The notes under the pieces are model-generated. The model had not been told where the DNA came from and did no database searches. It worked only from the letters and a program-made list of their open reading frames with translations. Below are positions 12,268 through 25,300 of a stretch of DNA of 64,000 nt, piece by piece. How positions within the stretch are numbered: position 1 is the stretch's first letter; each line of letters starts with the position of its first letter. The stretch lies in contig NC_089598.1 of the NCBI RefSeq assembly GCF_019320115.1, forward strand, positions 32,693,983 through 32,757,982, in the 5' to 3' direction. This stretch comes from Miscanthus floridulus. Taxonomy: Eukaryota; Streptophyta; Magnoliopsida; Poales; Poaceae. The translations under genes and the position numbers were made by a program.

Positions 12268-13560
12268 ATGAACTTGAGATCCAGTCGTGGGAGCACCAGT
12301 GCCGGAGCGGGCCATGGTCTTGGCGAAGGCCAAGGTGAAAGTGGCCGGGGCAATGAGCACAACAATGAGGAGAGCCATGAGGCCCCACTTTTGGCTCCTC
12401 CTCCTCCACCACCGCCACCTCCGATGACTCATGCGGAGATAATGGCAAAGATGTTGGTTGTTCATCACGAGTCAGCCCGTGCCATGGAGCTGCTGGCACA
12501 GGCTATCGATGGCTTTGCCCATGGAGGACACGGGCGCAATGGTAGGAACAGGGGTGGTGCCCGCAGTCCCAAGGGACCCTGCTCTTATCAGGATTTCTTG
12601 AAGATGCACCCACCCACATTCACGCCGATGGCTGAGCCTCTAGATGCGGAGCATTGGCTTCGTATTCTAGAGCAAAAGTTTCTGCTACTCACCATAACTG
12701 AGGAGCAGAAGGTGCGTTTTGCACCGCAATAGCTATTGGGATCTGCTAGTGCATGGTGGGACACATTTAATGCCATGCAGCTGATAGATCACCGTGTGAC
12801 CTGGCAGGAGTTTACTGTGGCCTTCAGAGAGTATTATATTCCTGCTAGTGTTCTAAATAGGAAGTTGACAGAGTTCTTGGACTTGAGGCAAGGAAGCATG
12901 TCCGTGATGGACTATGTCAACAAGTTCAACCACTTGTCATAGTATTCTGGGACTCACGTTGATATAGATGAGAAGAAGAGGGACCATTTCTATCACGGCC
13001 TCTCTTGCAGCCTATAGAAGGAGTTATATACTGGAAAGTATCAGACCTTTGGGGCTATGATGAATGCGGCTATTGCCATGGAGGGATTGCAGCGTGACTA
13101 TTAGGCAAAATTAAAGCGCAAGCAGGTGACTACTGGGTCTTCTAGTCACCCCTAGGCATAGAAAGTATAGGTTGTCAGGTGGGTGCCCAATTAGTCTTTG
13201 AGTGGGCATTCATTTTGATAACCTCAATAGACCTATCAGGCACCTTCCACCCAGTAACGTGCACCTACTCAGTAGGTGCAACAATAGCAGCCCTAGGGAT
13301 AGCAGGTCCCACCTCATCAAGGATAGGGGAACAAGCCTGGTGCTTGTTTCAAGTGTGGCAAGGAAGGCCACTATGCTCGGGAGTGTTCGCAAAACCAGCC
13401 TGCCCAGTCTGCTCAGCCCTCAGCTAACTCTTGCCTGATCAAGCGAACAATTATCAAGAAGAAGGTGCCAGTAAACCAGTCTGGACAGGTTAATTTCACA
13501 GAGGCTGAGGAAATATTGCAAAATGAACCAGTGATGGCTGGTATGTTCACCATTGATTCC
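12268..13560 (+). pseudogene. Tekay gag (capsid/nucleocapsid), nonsense-riddled
   Basis: A single frame runs from ATG 12268. It shows a Gly/Glu-rich start, a poly-Pro tract near residue 50, a retrotransposon gag core (LKMHPPTFTPMAEPLDAEHW, later SASAWWDTFNA and FVAFREYYIP-like sequence) and a Gln-rich linker. A C-X2-C-X4-H-X4-C knuckle, CFKCGKEGHYAREC, lies at about 13347-13392. All of it stays in one frame but is crossed by at least a dozen stops, nearly all TAG, from 12730 on. The Gag family packages element RNA in cytoplasmic particles; this copy cannot make the full protein. Confidence 0.85.
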
Positions 13561-13567
13561 CATCCAA

Positions 13568-15622
13568 CTTATATGTTATTGATTCTGGTGCATCACATTC
13601 ATTCATGAGCATGGGATTTGAACATAGACACAATATACCTCTTATGGCTATACATTTTGCCTATAGAATTAGTACTCCGGGTGCGCAGTTGTGCGTTAAT
13701 ACTTAGACGGATGCAGTGGGCTTAGTGCTAGCCACTCACACTTATCATCTCTAGTTCATGGTGCTACCTAGGCAAGGCATTGATGTGATTCTGGGAATGA
13801 ACTGGTTGCATGTGTATGGGGTAGTTTTGGATCTAAAGCAGAGAGTTGTTGAGTTATGGCTTCTTTCTTCTGAGGATAGGATGTCTCTTCTTATGCCCTC
13901 AGATCCAGCCTTACCTATTGCTGCTCATGCTAAAGCTTTTCCTGATCTTGCCTTTATTCCTGTGATTTGTGAGTTCCTAGATGTATTTCCTAAAGATCTA
14001 CCTGGGTTACTGCTGGATAGAGATGTGGAGTTCTCCATTGAGTTAGAGCCGGGCACTACTCCTATCTCTCGATGCCCGTACAGCATGGCCCCGAAGGAGT
14101 TGGCTAAAATGAAGAAGCAGTTAGAAGAGTTGTTGGAAAAGGGATTCATCCATCCTAGCTCTTCACTATGGAGTTGTCCAGCCATTTGTGTGAAGAAGAA
14201 GGATGGCACTCTTCGGATGTGTGTGGATTACCGCCCTCTCAATGCAGTGACCATTAAGAACAAGTATCCTTTACCTCATATTGATACTTTGTTCGATCAA
14301 CTAGCTAGTACCAAGGTGTTCTCCAAGACTGATATCTGTTTAGGCAATCATCAAATCAAGATTAGACCATAAGATATACCAAAGATAACTTTTTCTACTA
14401 GGTATGGGCTATATGAATACCTAGTTATGTCTTTTGGTCTCATCAATGCTCCTACATTCTTCATGTATCTCATGAATTCAGTCTTTATGCTAGAGTTAGA
14501 CAAGTTTGTGGTGGTATTCATTGATGATATCTTGATATATTCCAAGAATAAGGAAGAGCATGCCCAACACCTTTAGATAGTATTGACTCGATTGAGGGAA
14601 CACAAGCTGTATGCTAAATACAACAAGTGTGAATTTTGGTTAGATCGAGTATAGTTTTTGGGACATGTTCTAACACCGGAAGGTATCTCTGTAGTCCAAG
14701 CAAGGCAGGATGTGTTAAATTGGAAGTCTCCCAAGTCAGTGCACCAAATTCATCAGTTCCTTGGTCTTGCTGGATACTATCAGCGCTTCATTCCTAACTT
14801 CTCCAAAATAGCTCAGCCGATGACCAAGCTGCTCTAGAAAGATGCTAAGTTTGTTTGGAGCCCGGCTTGTGAAGAAGCCTTCCAAGCTTTGAAGAAAATT
14901 CTTACACTGCTCCTGTTCTGGCCCAACCAAATATTGACAGACCTTTTGATGTATATTGTGATGCCTCAAAAATAGGGTTGGGATGTGTGTTTATGCATGA
15001 TGGGCATGTGATAGCTTATGCTTCACGTTAGCTGAAAAAGTACGAGGTGAATTACCCCACCCATGATTTAGAGCTGGCTGCTATAGTGCACGCTCTAAAA
15101 ATTTGGAGGCATTATTTGTTGGGAAATAAAGTACACATTTTTACAGATCACAAGAGCCTCAAATATATTTTTACTCAGAGTGAGTTAAATATGAGGCAAA
15201 GGAGATGGTTGGAATTAATCAAGCATTATAACTTGGAGGTACATTACCACCCCAAAAAAGCTAATGTGGTAGCTGATGATTTGAGCTAGAAGTCATATTA
15301 GGTTGAGGAAACACCTTTGTCTCTCAACCATGCTGAGGTGCTAGCTCACATTGCCTTAGTCTCAGATTTACTTGAGCAGATTATTATGGAACAAAGGCAA
15401 GACACTTTAGAAATTCCTCACATCAAGAAATTAATTACCGAAGGGCGTGGTCCTCAGTTTAGTATTGAAGAGCAAGGGGTAGTACGGTACAAGAATAGAT
15501 TGATGGTGCCATCAAATGAAGAGATTAGAAGGACGATTTTGGATGAAGCTCATCATTCCAAGTTGTCTATCCATCCTGGCAGTAACAAGATGTACCATAA
15601 TTTGTGCCACTTGTATTGGTAG
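13568..15622 (+). pseudogene. Tekay pol: protease, RT, RNase H, integrase N-terminus
   Basis: After a one-base frameshift near 13570, the aspartic protease motif IDSGASHSF appears. RT follows, with [19 protein letters not shown] near 14225, FSKTDI near 14320 and the catalytic [11 protein letters not shown] near 14515. A second frameshift near 14900 leads into RNase H ([38 protein letters not shown]), followed by the HHCC-containing N-terminal part of integrase (DEAHHSKLSIHPGSNKMY). Stops occur at 14370, 14573, 14653, 14835, 15030, 15288 and 15299. The frame is cut at 15622 by the Tat insertion. These domains copy element RNA and process the polyprotein; none is functional here. Confidence 0.88.
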
Positions 15623-17525
15623 TGTTGGCATCGAAATTCATCTCGTGCCGGGCACACGAGCAAGCCAGAAGGGTCTGCTCGATGGAGCTGAAGATCCACC
15701 CGGCTTCAACACAGGGATGGTCGATCCTGCGTACTCCTCCCAAGACGTGCCAGTCAATTTGGCCCTGCAATTGACAAGGAGAGAAAGTTTATCAGTAATT
15801 TAAGGTGTAACATGCCGATCTATGCCCAGATAGTTACAAGTGTGCCAGACGCGAAAGGCGACTAAATAGCCGATCCGCATAGAAATCGGCTGTTATGGAC
15901 TGTAAAGCTTATGAGTAGCGATTAATTTCATGTTGATAGGTACAGTACATGTATATGTAAATAAGATCATCAGTTAGACAGATATTGCTAGTGTAAACAA
16001 TTAAGCCGATGAATCTAATCAAAAAAAGATATAGCACATGAACGAATCGACTATCTGATATGAATGGATCTACAAACGCTCTGAATCTAATCTGTTACCA
16101 CCAACAGTGAAGTTCGACCGGATCAATGACAGCTATGATGATAGTAACAAACTAAAACTGAAGAATCCACAAACACATCCGTACTTCGATAGGCTTTTCG
16201 GAAGACATGCTATACATGAAGGCTTGGATAAATCGGCTAAAATAGCCAATTCAGATGAAAAGGGCTACAACATGTGAACAATCAACTATTTCGCATGAAC
16301 AAACCTGTGGACTTGTTAGACTCAACCTGCTATCCCTAATAGTGGGGTTCGACTAGATCGATGCAGCCGTGAAAAAGACAATGAATCAAGCCCTCAAAGC
16401 ACACAAATCTATTCACGCTTAACAGAATTATGTACGCACACCGTAGGCGTTAATGCACAGGCGATCAGCTATTTAGCCAATGTAGGCATAGCAAATAGCT
16501 AAGGTCGCGCCTAACTAGGAATAGATCTACTAACTAGCATCCCTCAATCTACAGTGCCATCAGTGGGGTTCTACCGGATCGTTACAGCCATAATGGTGAA
16601 CTATAAACCAGATTCAACTAGCCAGCAAATCTCTTCAAGATTATTCGTGCCTCAACTACGTACTATGCACGATCAAGATCGAAGTAAAAATAGCCGATGA
16701 AACATAACCCGTCATTCAGAGTAAGAAATATTATGTTGTAACAAAGCGAACGACGGACTGAAAGGATATAAGGCCGATCAAATTCGATCTTGACCGGGCG
16801 GATTGATATTGCTGTAAACTAATAATAATGAAAAGCATCAACAAGATCGGTAACTTAATGAATCTATCCGAAGGATGCCACCCTTAGATAGAGCTAATAA
16901 CTTGGCCTTAATCTAGTTCGAGCAGTCGAGGTCGACCGGATTGATGCAGTCATACTTGAACTAGACAAGAGTCGATAACTAGCTTATACCAGAGTCATAG
17001 TGGAGGTCGACTGGATCGATGCAGCCATACGAATAGAAGTATAAGCCATGATGGTACTTACAGACAAGCCGGAGGTCGGCCAGACCAATGCAGCCCTGCT
17101 CGCTGAAGAAGTCACCGAGATCTACTCTACTCCTACTCCTAAGGGGTGGCCGGAGCCAAAAAAGTAAGTAACTTGTATTTGATTGATTGTGTCCTTTACA
17201 ATAACCGGGGTCTAATATTTATACCTGGAACCTACGTATTAATCCTACTTAAGCATGACTCATTATAATTTTTGCCCTAAGAGGAAACATTCCCAATTTA
17301 AGATAACTTGGATCGTAATCTTTCCCTTTTTTAGAGTCTAGCATGTTTTTTCCTAGCACCGATTGTAGCTATTATAGTTATCTGCTAGCACTTTCTGAAG
17401 AGAGCCAATTTCAGTGCTACATTCGAATCAACTGATACTGACCTTTATGTAATCGATTCCTTGATGACATGATCTTGGGAGCTTTCGAGTTCCTGCAATC
17501 CTTCTTCCAAATTCTGGTGTAAACA
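15623..17525 (-). repeat. 3' LTR of nested Tat element
   Basis: About 1.9 kb, beginning TGTTGGCATCG and ending TGGTGTAAACA on the plus strand. It is closely similar to the LTR at 25615-27533 over its whole length, with scattered transitions and a few small indels. Six copies of a ~29-nt motif near AGTGGGGTTCGACCGGATCG lie at about 16106, 16341, 16562, 16924, 16999 and 17069. Confidence 0.9.
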
Positions 17526-17540
17526 CATGCCCCCTAATTT
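17526..17540 (-). promoter_or_regulatory. Polypurine-tract region of nested Tat element
   Basis: On the minus strand the sequence next to the 3' LTR is TTAGGGGGCATG, directly before TGTTTACACC. A purine run at this place primes plus-strand DNA synthesis in LTR elements. The related LTR at 36124 is preceded by a comparable CTAGGGGACCTA. Confidence 0.55.
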
Positions 17541-17790
17541 TGGGATAAAAAGTAATTTTATTCCAAAATTATCATGTTTGTACCCCCGATAGGTCCTGCA
17601 GTCACGGGTAGAGAATCTTGATCTGGGGTCTACTGTTTCTCATTGTCTATGTCAGCTTATGAGGCCATGCTTCAAAACTTTTACGATAGCATCACTGCTT
17701 CATGGGTGCTTGGATCCATCCTTCTAGGCCGACTATAAAATGTCTATCTGACTCTAGCGAGAGCAATTCAACAATTTAGCTATGTTTCTC

Positions 17791-19317
17791 TTCTATCTGC
17801 TTACTCGAGTGCCTCTGGCTCCGCTGGACCCTCCATGGTCTAATTCGTTGCTATGCGGATCTTAAGTGGTTAGAAGAATTCTTATGCATAGGGTGATTGT
17901 GTCGCTCATCTTAGCGCCTTGTTGAGCAAGAGGATCAGCTACTGCAGTTAGAACAATTCTTGTGATATCATCTGAGTCTTCTCTCCATGCTTGTAGAGCT
18001 ATTCTAGTGTTTGCAAGGGCTAAAATGTGTGGACACCTTCTCCTTATTCGCTCCATCAAATACCCATCGGGAAAGCCATAGACTTCTTTCCCACAGTTTC
18101 TCAGTCACCGAGAAATCAACTGGGCATCTGTTAAGCAGGCGACCTTTCCCCTTCTCCTAGCATAATTTTTTCAATGGGCCGATGTGACTCGGTTCACGAT
18201 GACCTTCGGCCTTGCGGGGATCTGGACTCCCTTCAATCCAAAGAAGCCTTAGTGGGTTGATTGCTGGTCAATGTAAACCTTTCGTATCCATCCCATGATA
18301 TTTTGTGATTATGGGAAGCAATAAGTATGAATATGCTATTATCTCTTCGTTATACATCCCCTAAATTTCTAGAGTGTTGATCCGTTTCCATATCTGACTT
18401 TAATTCCATAACCCCGGTGAAATCTATCTTCTCACCTTACCGAGCTATATATATGGGCCACGACTATGGATCTAAAAACAACCTGCTTTATCTCAAACCT
18501 TTCGTGTCTTTAGCACAATTTCTACTTTCCCATAGGTGTGAGATTAGGGAGAACAACAAGAGGTCTGCTGAGGAGGCCCTCAATGGAGCAGCGTCATTAC
18601 GCCAGTGCCTTTATCACCGGGAAGGTGCAACTCATGATCCCCTCACTGCCTCAGGGCATAGGGCTGACTCTATTTAGCCTTCGGGGTTCTCTTCATCAAC
18701 AGCTCGCCACTAGCTCCCTTGCTATCCGAGGAGGCGGGTCAACAATGATGACTTGCTCGCCTCCATCGATAGACATGGCTAGAATCTCGCTGACTATCTC
18801 TCCCTCATAGAATCGGCTCTAGCCATGGTCCGATGCCGATCGCCTCCCGAGGCTGATTCGGTGGAGGATAGGTTGGCCAAGGCCGAGGCTAGAATCATGG
18901 GTGAGATATCTATCATAATTTTGTCTCCTCTCAATTTCATCTTCAAGATCCTGATCATCTCCCCTTTGAATATTTTTAGATTTGTCAGCTCAGCTAGAAA
19001 GCCTTCGATCGACTACGGAGTACGTGGCGGGATTTGTCAATGCCAAAGGCGCCGTCCCGGTGGTTCACCTGCATGACATCCCAAACCGTGTTAGGGAGGT
19101 CACTTTGCATGGCGTTCATCATGGTGCTACCATGGTGTTGGCTGCTGCGCAAGCCCATTCTGGCCATGAGCTTTGGCTTCTTCCCCATGGTTTTTTGGCC
19201 GCGGCACACCTTGGGGATCATGAGCACCTGGTCGAGGATTTCTTCGGCGCCGCCAACTCTGTAGCCCTTACTTCCCAAGCTGATGATATAATAACCAAAG
19301 TGTTTTCTGGCCCATAA
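17791..19317 (+). pseudogene. Antisense gene in Tat element ('putative gypsy-type transposon' family)
   Basis: This plus-strand remnant is opposite in sense to the surrounding Tat gag-pol. The best-preserved part (18982-19317) reads VAGFVNAKGAVPVVHLHDIP, then ALHGV-like HGVHHGATMVLAAAQAHSGH, and ends LVEDFFGAANSVALTSQADD before TAA-type termination near 19315. I recognise this C-terminal block from grass proteins usually labelled putative gypsy-type transposon proteins. Upstream pieces (about 17800-18900) read in several frames and contain stops and a possible intron. Such antisense genes between pol and the 3' LTR are known in Tat elements; their function is unknown. A better-preserved relative lies at 50480-53599 on the minus strand. 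Confidence 0.6.
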
Positions 19318-19533
19318 TTTGTAATAGGTGATATTTAGCAAACAATTTCTCTGTCTTGAGTGATTTTCTTTTGCTTCATACTTCATATTCCATGCATCAA
19401 TCTATCCGTGTTTGCTTTCTCCTATAGGCGGTACACATCATACCAGCTTCTATCCCTTTGGGTTTATTTTTGTACTAGAGGTGATACCCTTCTGGTATCG
19501 GCTATTAGAGCCGATGACCGAACAAATCGGTTG

Positions 19534-22500
19534 TCAAGTATTAATCCAAACGCTAGGGTAATATTTCTTTAGATATTTCCCATTGATTGATCTACCAAAT
19601 TCTTCCTCTCCTCTTAGTGTTTCCAAAATATAAGCATTACTAGGCGCACAATGTTTGATCCAATAAGGTCCTTCCCAATTAGGTGACCATTTGCCAAACT
19701 TGCTGTCCTTTGACCCGATCGACAATTTCACTTTACAAACCAAGTCTCTTTCAGAAAATTGCTTACTCTTGAGTTTTTTTATTATAATATCTTGCAACCC
19801 TCAGTTTATTGGCTTCGATATTTTCAAGAGCACGCAGCTAAAAGCAACTCAAGTCCACTAAGTCATCTATCATAAGATTCTTGTAGACTTCGGTTGACAA
19901 ATTATTTTGCAAAGTAACACGCCTTGATCCAGTTTGAACTTCCCAAGGAAGGATTGCATTATGGCCATATACAAGTTCATAGGGTGATGTTTTAATCGAT
20001 CCATGATAGGCCATTCTATATGCCCATAGTGCCTCATTAAGCATTGAATGCCACTTCCTTGGTTGCTCCTCAATCTTTTTCTTGATTAGCTTAATCATAA
20101 TCTGATTGGACGCCTCTGCCTGGCCATTAGCCTGAGCATAGTAAGGAGAAGAATTTAGTAGCTTGATTCCCATACTGGCAGTAAAATCTCCAAACTCTTC
20201 TGATGTGGACATTGTCCCTTGATCGATAGTGATAGTTTGAGGAATCCCAAAATGATACACAATATGCTTTTTGACAAAATCAACCATATTCTTTGAGGTT
20301 ACTGTCTTCAAAGGAATTGCCTCAACCCACTTAGTGAAGTAATCCGTTGCTACCAATATGAACTTATGTCCTTTACTTGAGGGCAGAAAAATTTGGCCAA
20401 TTAAATCAATTTCCCAACCTCAAAATGGCCATGGTTTGATTATCGAATTCATGGCCGATGCAGACAATCTCTAGATATTACCAAAACATTGACAGTCCTG
20501 GCACCCCTTATAATATTCAAAATAGTCTTCCAATATTGTTGGCTAAAAATATCCAGTTCTGTGAATAATCCATTTCATCTTATAAGCCAATTAATGAGCC
20601 CCACATATCCCTTCATGCACTTCGCCCATCAGCACCTTAGCTTCCTCTTGATTTAAGCATTTGAGCAACACCCCATCGACTGCTTTGTAATATAGCTGAT
20701 CATCCAGTAACACATATTTAGTCAATTTATATCTTACCTTTCTGGCAACTTTTTGTGATGGATTCCTAAGGTAATCGGCTATTTCAACTCTCCAATCGTC
20801 ATTCGAGGTTTCACTACTCAAGACTGCTTGAAACACTCGATAACCTGACACACTTTGAGCTAAATGATTAGCCTCTTGATTCTGTGCTCTCGGAATATGT
20901 TGAAAAGAGACATGAAGAAATTCCTTGAGCAATTTTTGGCACTCATCATAGTATTCACTCAAAGTATCTTCTTTGCATTCATATAGGCTGATCAACTGAT
21001 TAATAATTAACTGTGAATCTCTAAATATTTCAATTGCTTCGGCCTTTACTTCATGAAGAAGCTAAAGTCCTTTAAGAATAGCCTCATATTCTGCTTGGTT
21101 GTTGGTAATCATTGGTTCATTTGGAAGAGCAAACTCAAAACTTGCCCCCCCCCCCCGAGGAGAAACAATAACAATACCAATGCTACCACCTTGCTTGCAT
21201 GATGACCCATCAAAGAATAACGTCCAAGGTACCGGCTCTACATAATCAATGCTTGGCTTATGATGCTAGGTGACAAAATCGGCCATTACTTGTCCTTTGA
21301 CTGCTTTAGCCAATTCATACTTCAAGTCAAATTCCGATAATGCGAGAATCCACTTTTCCACTCTCCCATTCAGTATTGGCATCGATAACATATGCTTAAT
21401 CACATCAGCCTTGGAAACAACCGCACATTCGGTCGATAATAAGTAGTGTCGTAACTTAGTGCAAGAGAAATATAAGCATAAGCATAACTTTTTGGTGGGA
21501 GAATATCTTGTCTCTGGATCCAAGAGTTTTCTACTCAGATAGAAAACAACTCGCTCTTTTCCTTCAAACTCTTACATCAAGGCCGATCCAATTGTTTTGT
21601 CATCAGCTGATATGTACAACTTAAAAGGCTTACCTTGCTGAGGAGGGACCAGCACAGATGGACATTTCATATATTCTTTTATCTCCTCAAATGCCTTTTG
21701 TTGTATGTCACCACACTAAAATTCTTGATCATTTTTCAACTTCAACAAGGAAGAAAATGACATAACTCATTTTGACAAATTTGAAATGAATCTTCTAATA
21801 AAATTAATCTTACCAAGCAAATATTGTAACTCTGTTTTAATAGTCGAGGGAACTGCCTCATCAATTGCTTTTATGCTTTTTTAACCAACTTCGATTCCTC
21901 TCTCGTGGACCATGAAACCCAAAAATTGTCCAGCTGATACTCTGAAGGCACACTTATTAGGATTCATCTTCAGACCATGTTTTCTTGTGCATTCCAAAGT
22001 CTCCCGCAAATCAGCTAGATATTCCTTGTACCCCATAGATTTTATCATCACATCATCAATATAGATTTCAACAATCCTACCGATCAACTTATGAAAAATA
22101 TAATTTATTGCCCCCTGATAAGTTGCACTGGCATTCTTCAGAACAAAGGTCATCACAACCCACTCAAATAAACTAACTGCATCGGGGCACCTGAAAGTGG
22201 TCTTTGCTATGTCTTCCTCAGCCATGAAAATTTGGTTATATCCTACATTACCATCCATGAAGCTAATAACCTTGTGCCGGGCTACTGCATCTACCAACAT
22301 ATCAGCTATTGGCATCAAATAACCATCCATGGGTGTGGCCTTGTTCAGATCTCTGAAATTGATGCAAATTCTTAACTTTCCATTCTTATTATACACAGAG
22401 ACAACATTCAATATCCACTCTGCATATCGACATGGTCGGATAAACTTTGCTTCTAGTAACCTTTCAGTCTCCTTTTTGATATCATCAAGCATGTTCATGT

Positions 22501-22789
22501 TAAATCTCCTCGGAGCTTGTTTAAACAGTCGATATCTAGGTTTGATTGGCAACCAATGTTCAACAATTGATTGGTCTAGACCAGACATCTCATAGTATTC
22601 CCAAGCAAAATAGTCTTTAAATTCCTTTAATAAATCAACTAACTCTTGCTTATACTCAGGATCCAACTTGACACTTACATACGTTGGCTTAGGTCTATCT
22701 CTAGAATCAATATCTACCTCTTCTAATTTATTGGCCGATGTGAAGTCATGTCCTAGTTTGCCATCTGTACCATCTATTGGATTATCCAT
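19534..22789 (-). pseudogene. Tat pol: RT, dual RNase H, integrase
   Basis: The minus-strand frame begins near 22789 and continues to about 19838 in one frame, with scattered stops. RT (21881-22789) shows INFRDLNKATPMD, SFMDGNVGYNQI and YIDDVMIKS. The first RNase H is at 21266-21523 (CTKLRHYLLSTECAVVSKAD). A second, archaeal-type RNase H lies at about 20800-21240 (NNQAEYEAILKGL, then SQLIINQLISLYECKEDT). The integrase core (19838-20356) shows VATDYFTKWVEAIP, TIDQGTMS and YYAQANGQAEASN with the catalytic Glu present. A frameshift near 19830 precedes the C-terminal SNWEGPYWIKH block at 19534-19797. A C13 homopolymer (near 21146) lies in the second RNase H. Roles: reverse transcription, RNA removal and genomic integration. 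Confidence 0.87.
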
Positions 22790-22893
22790 TAAGACAAATT
22801 TTCAAAGCCGACTGCTTGGATCTGTTGTTGGCTTTCATTATTGATTCTAATGAAGCCTCCTTCACATATCTTGCCAGAAAAGCATTCGAAGTC

Positions 22894-25300
22894 TCATAGT
22901 TCCCAAAAGACTGGATCGGCTATTGTGACACTCACAGATTCATCAGCACAAACTAGCTCAACATCATCTCCATGCCATTGAATCAAACACTGATGCATGG
23001 TTGATGGTACACAATAGTTTGCATGAATCCAATCATGACCAAGAAGTAAACTATATGACCCTTTTCCATCGATGACGAAGAATGTGGTAAGTAGAGTCTT
23101 ACTCCCGATTGTCAGTTCAACATTCATTGCCCCTCGAGTCTTAGACGCATTACCCCCAAAGTCCTTACGTATCATGTCGGTTTTAATCAAATCTCCTAGT
23201 CCCTTGCCAAGTTTACAAAAAGTGGTGTAAGGCATAAGATTGATAGAAGCACCTCCATCCACCAACATCTTGTTCATCGGCTTCCCATCAACAAAACCTT
23301 TTACATATAAAGCCTTTAAGTGTCGATGCTTGACTGGTTTATCAAATACTATCTGCTGTATAACTATCAACATGGCAACTATCTCCTCATACTCTGATTC
23401 ATCAAAATCTGAGTAACCATCTTGATCTACTGGAGCTCTGAACTCTGATGGCAACAGAAAAGCCATTTGAATATTAGCCGATGGTTGCCTTCTATCGGCT
23501 GTTTGCTTGGCACGCCATACTTGAGGTTTACCGGATGCCTGAGCCTGTTCCAACTCTCTATTCTTTAGGTGTTGCACCCTTCTCTTCTAGCTTCTTATCA
23601 AATCTCCTAGACACCATTGGCCTTCCTGCAAAACATATTCTCTCTCATTGCTTTCTTCCCCATAATCAGCCCAGTCTTGGTCAACAACTCGTTTTCCAAG
23701 CCGATCATGAACACTTTTATTTTTTAAGTGTCGATCCATGTTATTATGATGATACACATCTTGAGCATGGAAAGATCGGTGGTTGGCTTGAGATTGCCTA
23801 AACTCCCAATATTGTTCGCTGCACTCTGGATAGTAATTTCTGGTAGGCAATTTCAAACCTTCATTCTAGCAATGTCTAAAGAAAGGACAATTCCAATGTG
23901 ATTCAACTTGCTTTCTTTCATACCACTCTTTTTGTGATGTCAAAGTCATAGCTCTCCTCGACTCCTCTTCCCCAAGGATTTGGCACCATTACTGTCTTTT
24001 TGCCCCAATTCCATTCAGCCGCGGCAACCTCTTCTTCTTTATCGTCTTCATAGTTGTCATCAACTGAATATGGATTATAAGCTTTAGCCATTGTGGTACT
24101 TTTCTGGAATCAGGTATCTCTACGTATACTCTAGAATTGGCTATTGAGCACTGCCACTCGTTGAGCCAATTGACCCAACTTATCAAACTCTTGTCCCAGC
24201 AGCTTCTCTTTCCACGTTGGCAACATTTCTTGAATGGCCAAAGCAGCTATCTGATCATCAGCCAAGTTTAATGAGAAGCACAAATTTCTAGTCTCTCAAA
24301 ACCTCTAAAGAAACTCAGTGCCTGATTCATTAGTTTTTTGCCTTATAGTCGTCAAATTGGTAATCTTCTTTTCTTCAGTCCCAGTATAAAAATATGTATG
24401 AAATTTCTTCTCTAGAGCAGCCCAATTGGCAATAGAGTTGACTGGCAGTGATGAAAACCAAGTGAAGGTTGGCCCTGACAGTGAGAGGGAGAAGAAATGA
24501 ACTCGATGGGCCTCTTCAATGGATGCCTCACCCAATTGTGTAAGATACCGACTGACATGTTCTATTGTGCTTGTGTTGTCTTGGCTAGTGAACTTGGGAA
24601 ACTTTAGGAGCCTATAATTTGTAGGAAGAGCGACCAAATCGTACCATTCTGGATATGTGCATTTGTATGAGAAGGTCAGCCCTTTTGGCTTTAGAACAAA
24701 CTGATTCTTCATCATCTCGGTCACTCTTAGCAACAACTCATCAGCATTTGAATTTGGATTTCTCTACACCTGCTGACCCATTTGTGGATTAAAATTTTGG
24801 GTACCTTGGTACCCTGGATTTGGAATCATGTGAAGGGTATTGTAATATGTGCCATAATGATAGCCTTATGGAATCTCTATCTGCTGGGTCCTCTGCTGTT
24901 TTGCTGCTTGAAGTCTCTAATTATGGACATTAGGATCTATATCTCTACGGATCCTTTGAATTGATGGTGCTATTTTTTGAGCCGATGATAATATGTGGCC
25001 TGATGTGCCAAAATTAATCATCTGGTTTTGACCTTGCCCCGCCGGCTGTTGCATATGCTGCACTGACAATCTAGGATTATATTGTATCTGATTTGTAGTA
25101 GCACCTTAAGCTTGCTCAGATGGACTCTAAACTACCTGGACATCATCATTACCGGCTGGTGCTGCTTCTTGATAGCTAGTACCGGCTTGATTGGTTCCCT
25201 GAGTCAACAGATGTGGAATGTTGTAATAAGCTGGCCCAACCTGATCAACTAGAAATCCATGAAACACCTCCTTCATACTATTGTGGAATGTGTTCAAGAA
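22894..25300 (-). pseudogene. Tat gag and aspartic protease
   Basis: Gag core at 24305-24736 (LKFPKFTSQDNTSTIEHVSR, then FFSLSLSGPTFTWFSSLP). Near 23860-23900 lies a CPFF..C knuckle-like block, typical of Tat gags. Another frame (22894-23856, crossed by one stop at 23587) carries the protease motif LVDGGASINLMPYTTF and, later, LLLGHDWIHAN. Frames change between the gag core and the protease and again before RT. The 24740-25600 leader has further fragments with stops. This is a dead copy, but less decayed than the Tekay host element. Confidence 0.82.
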
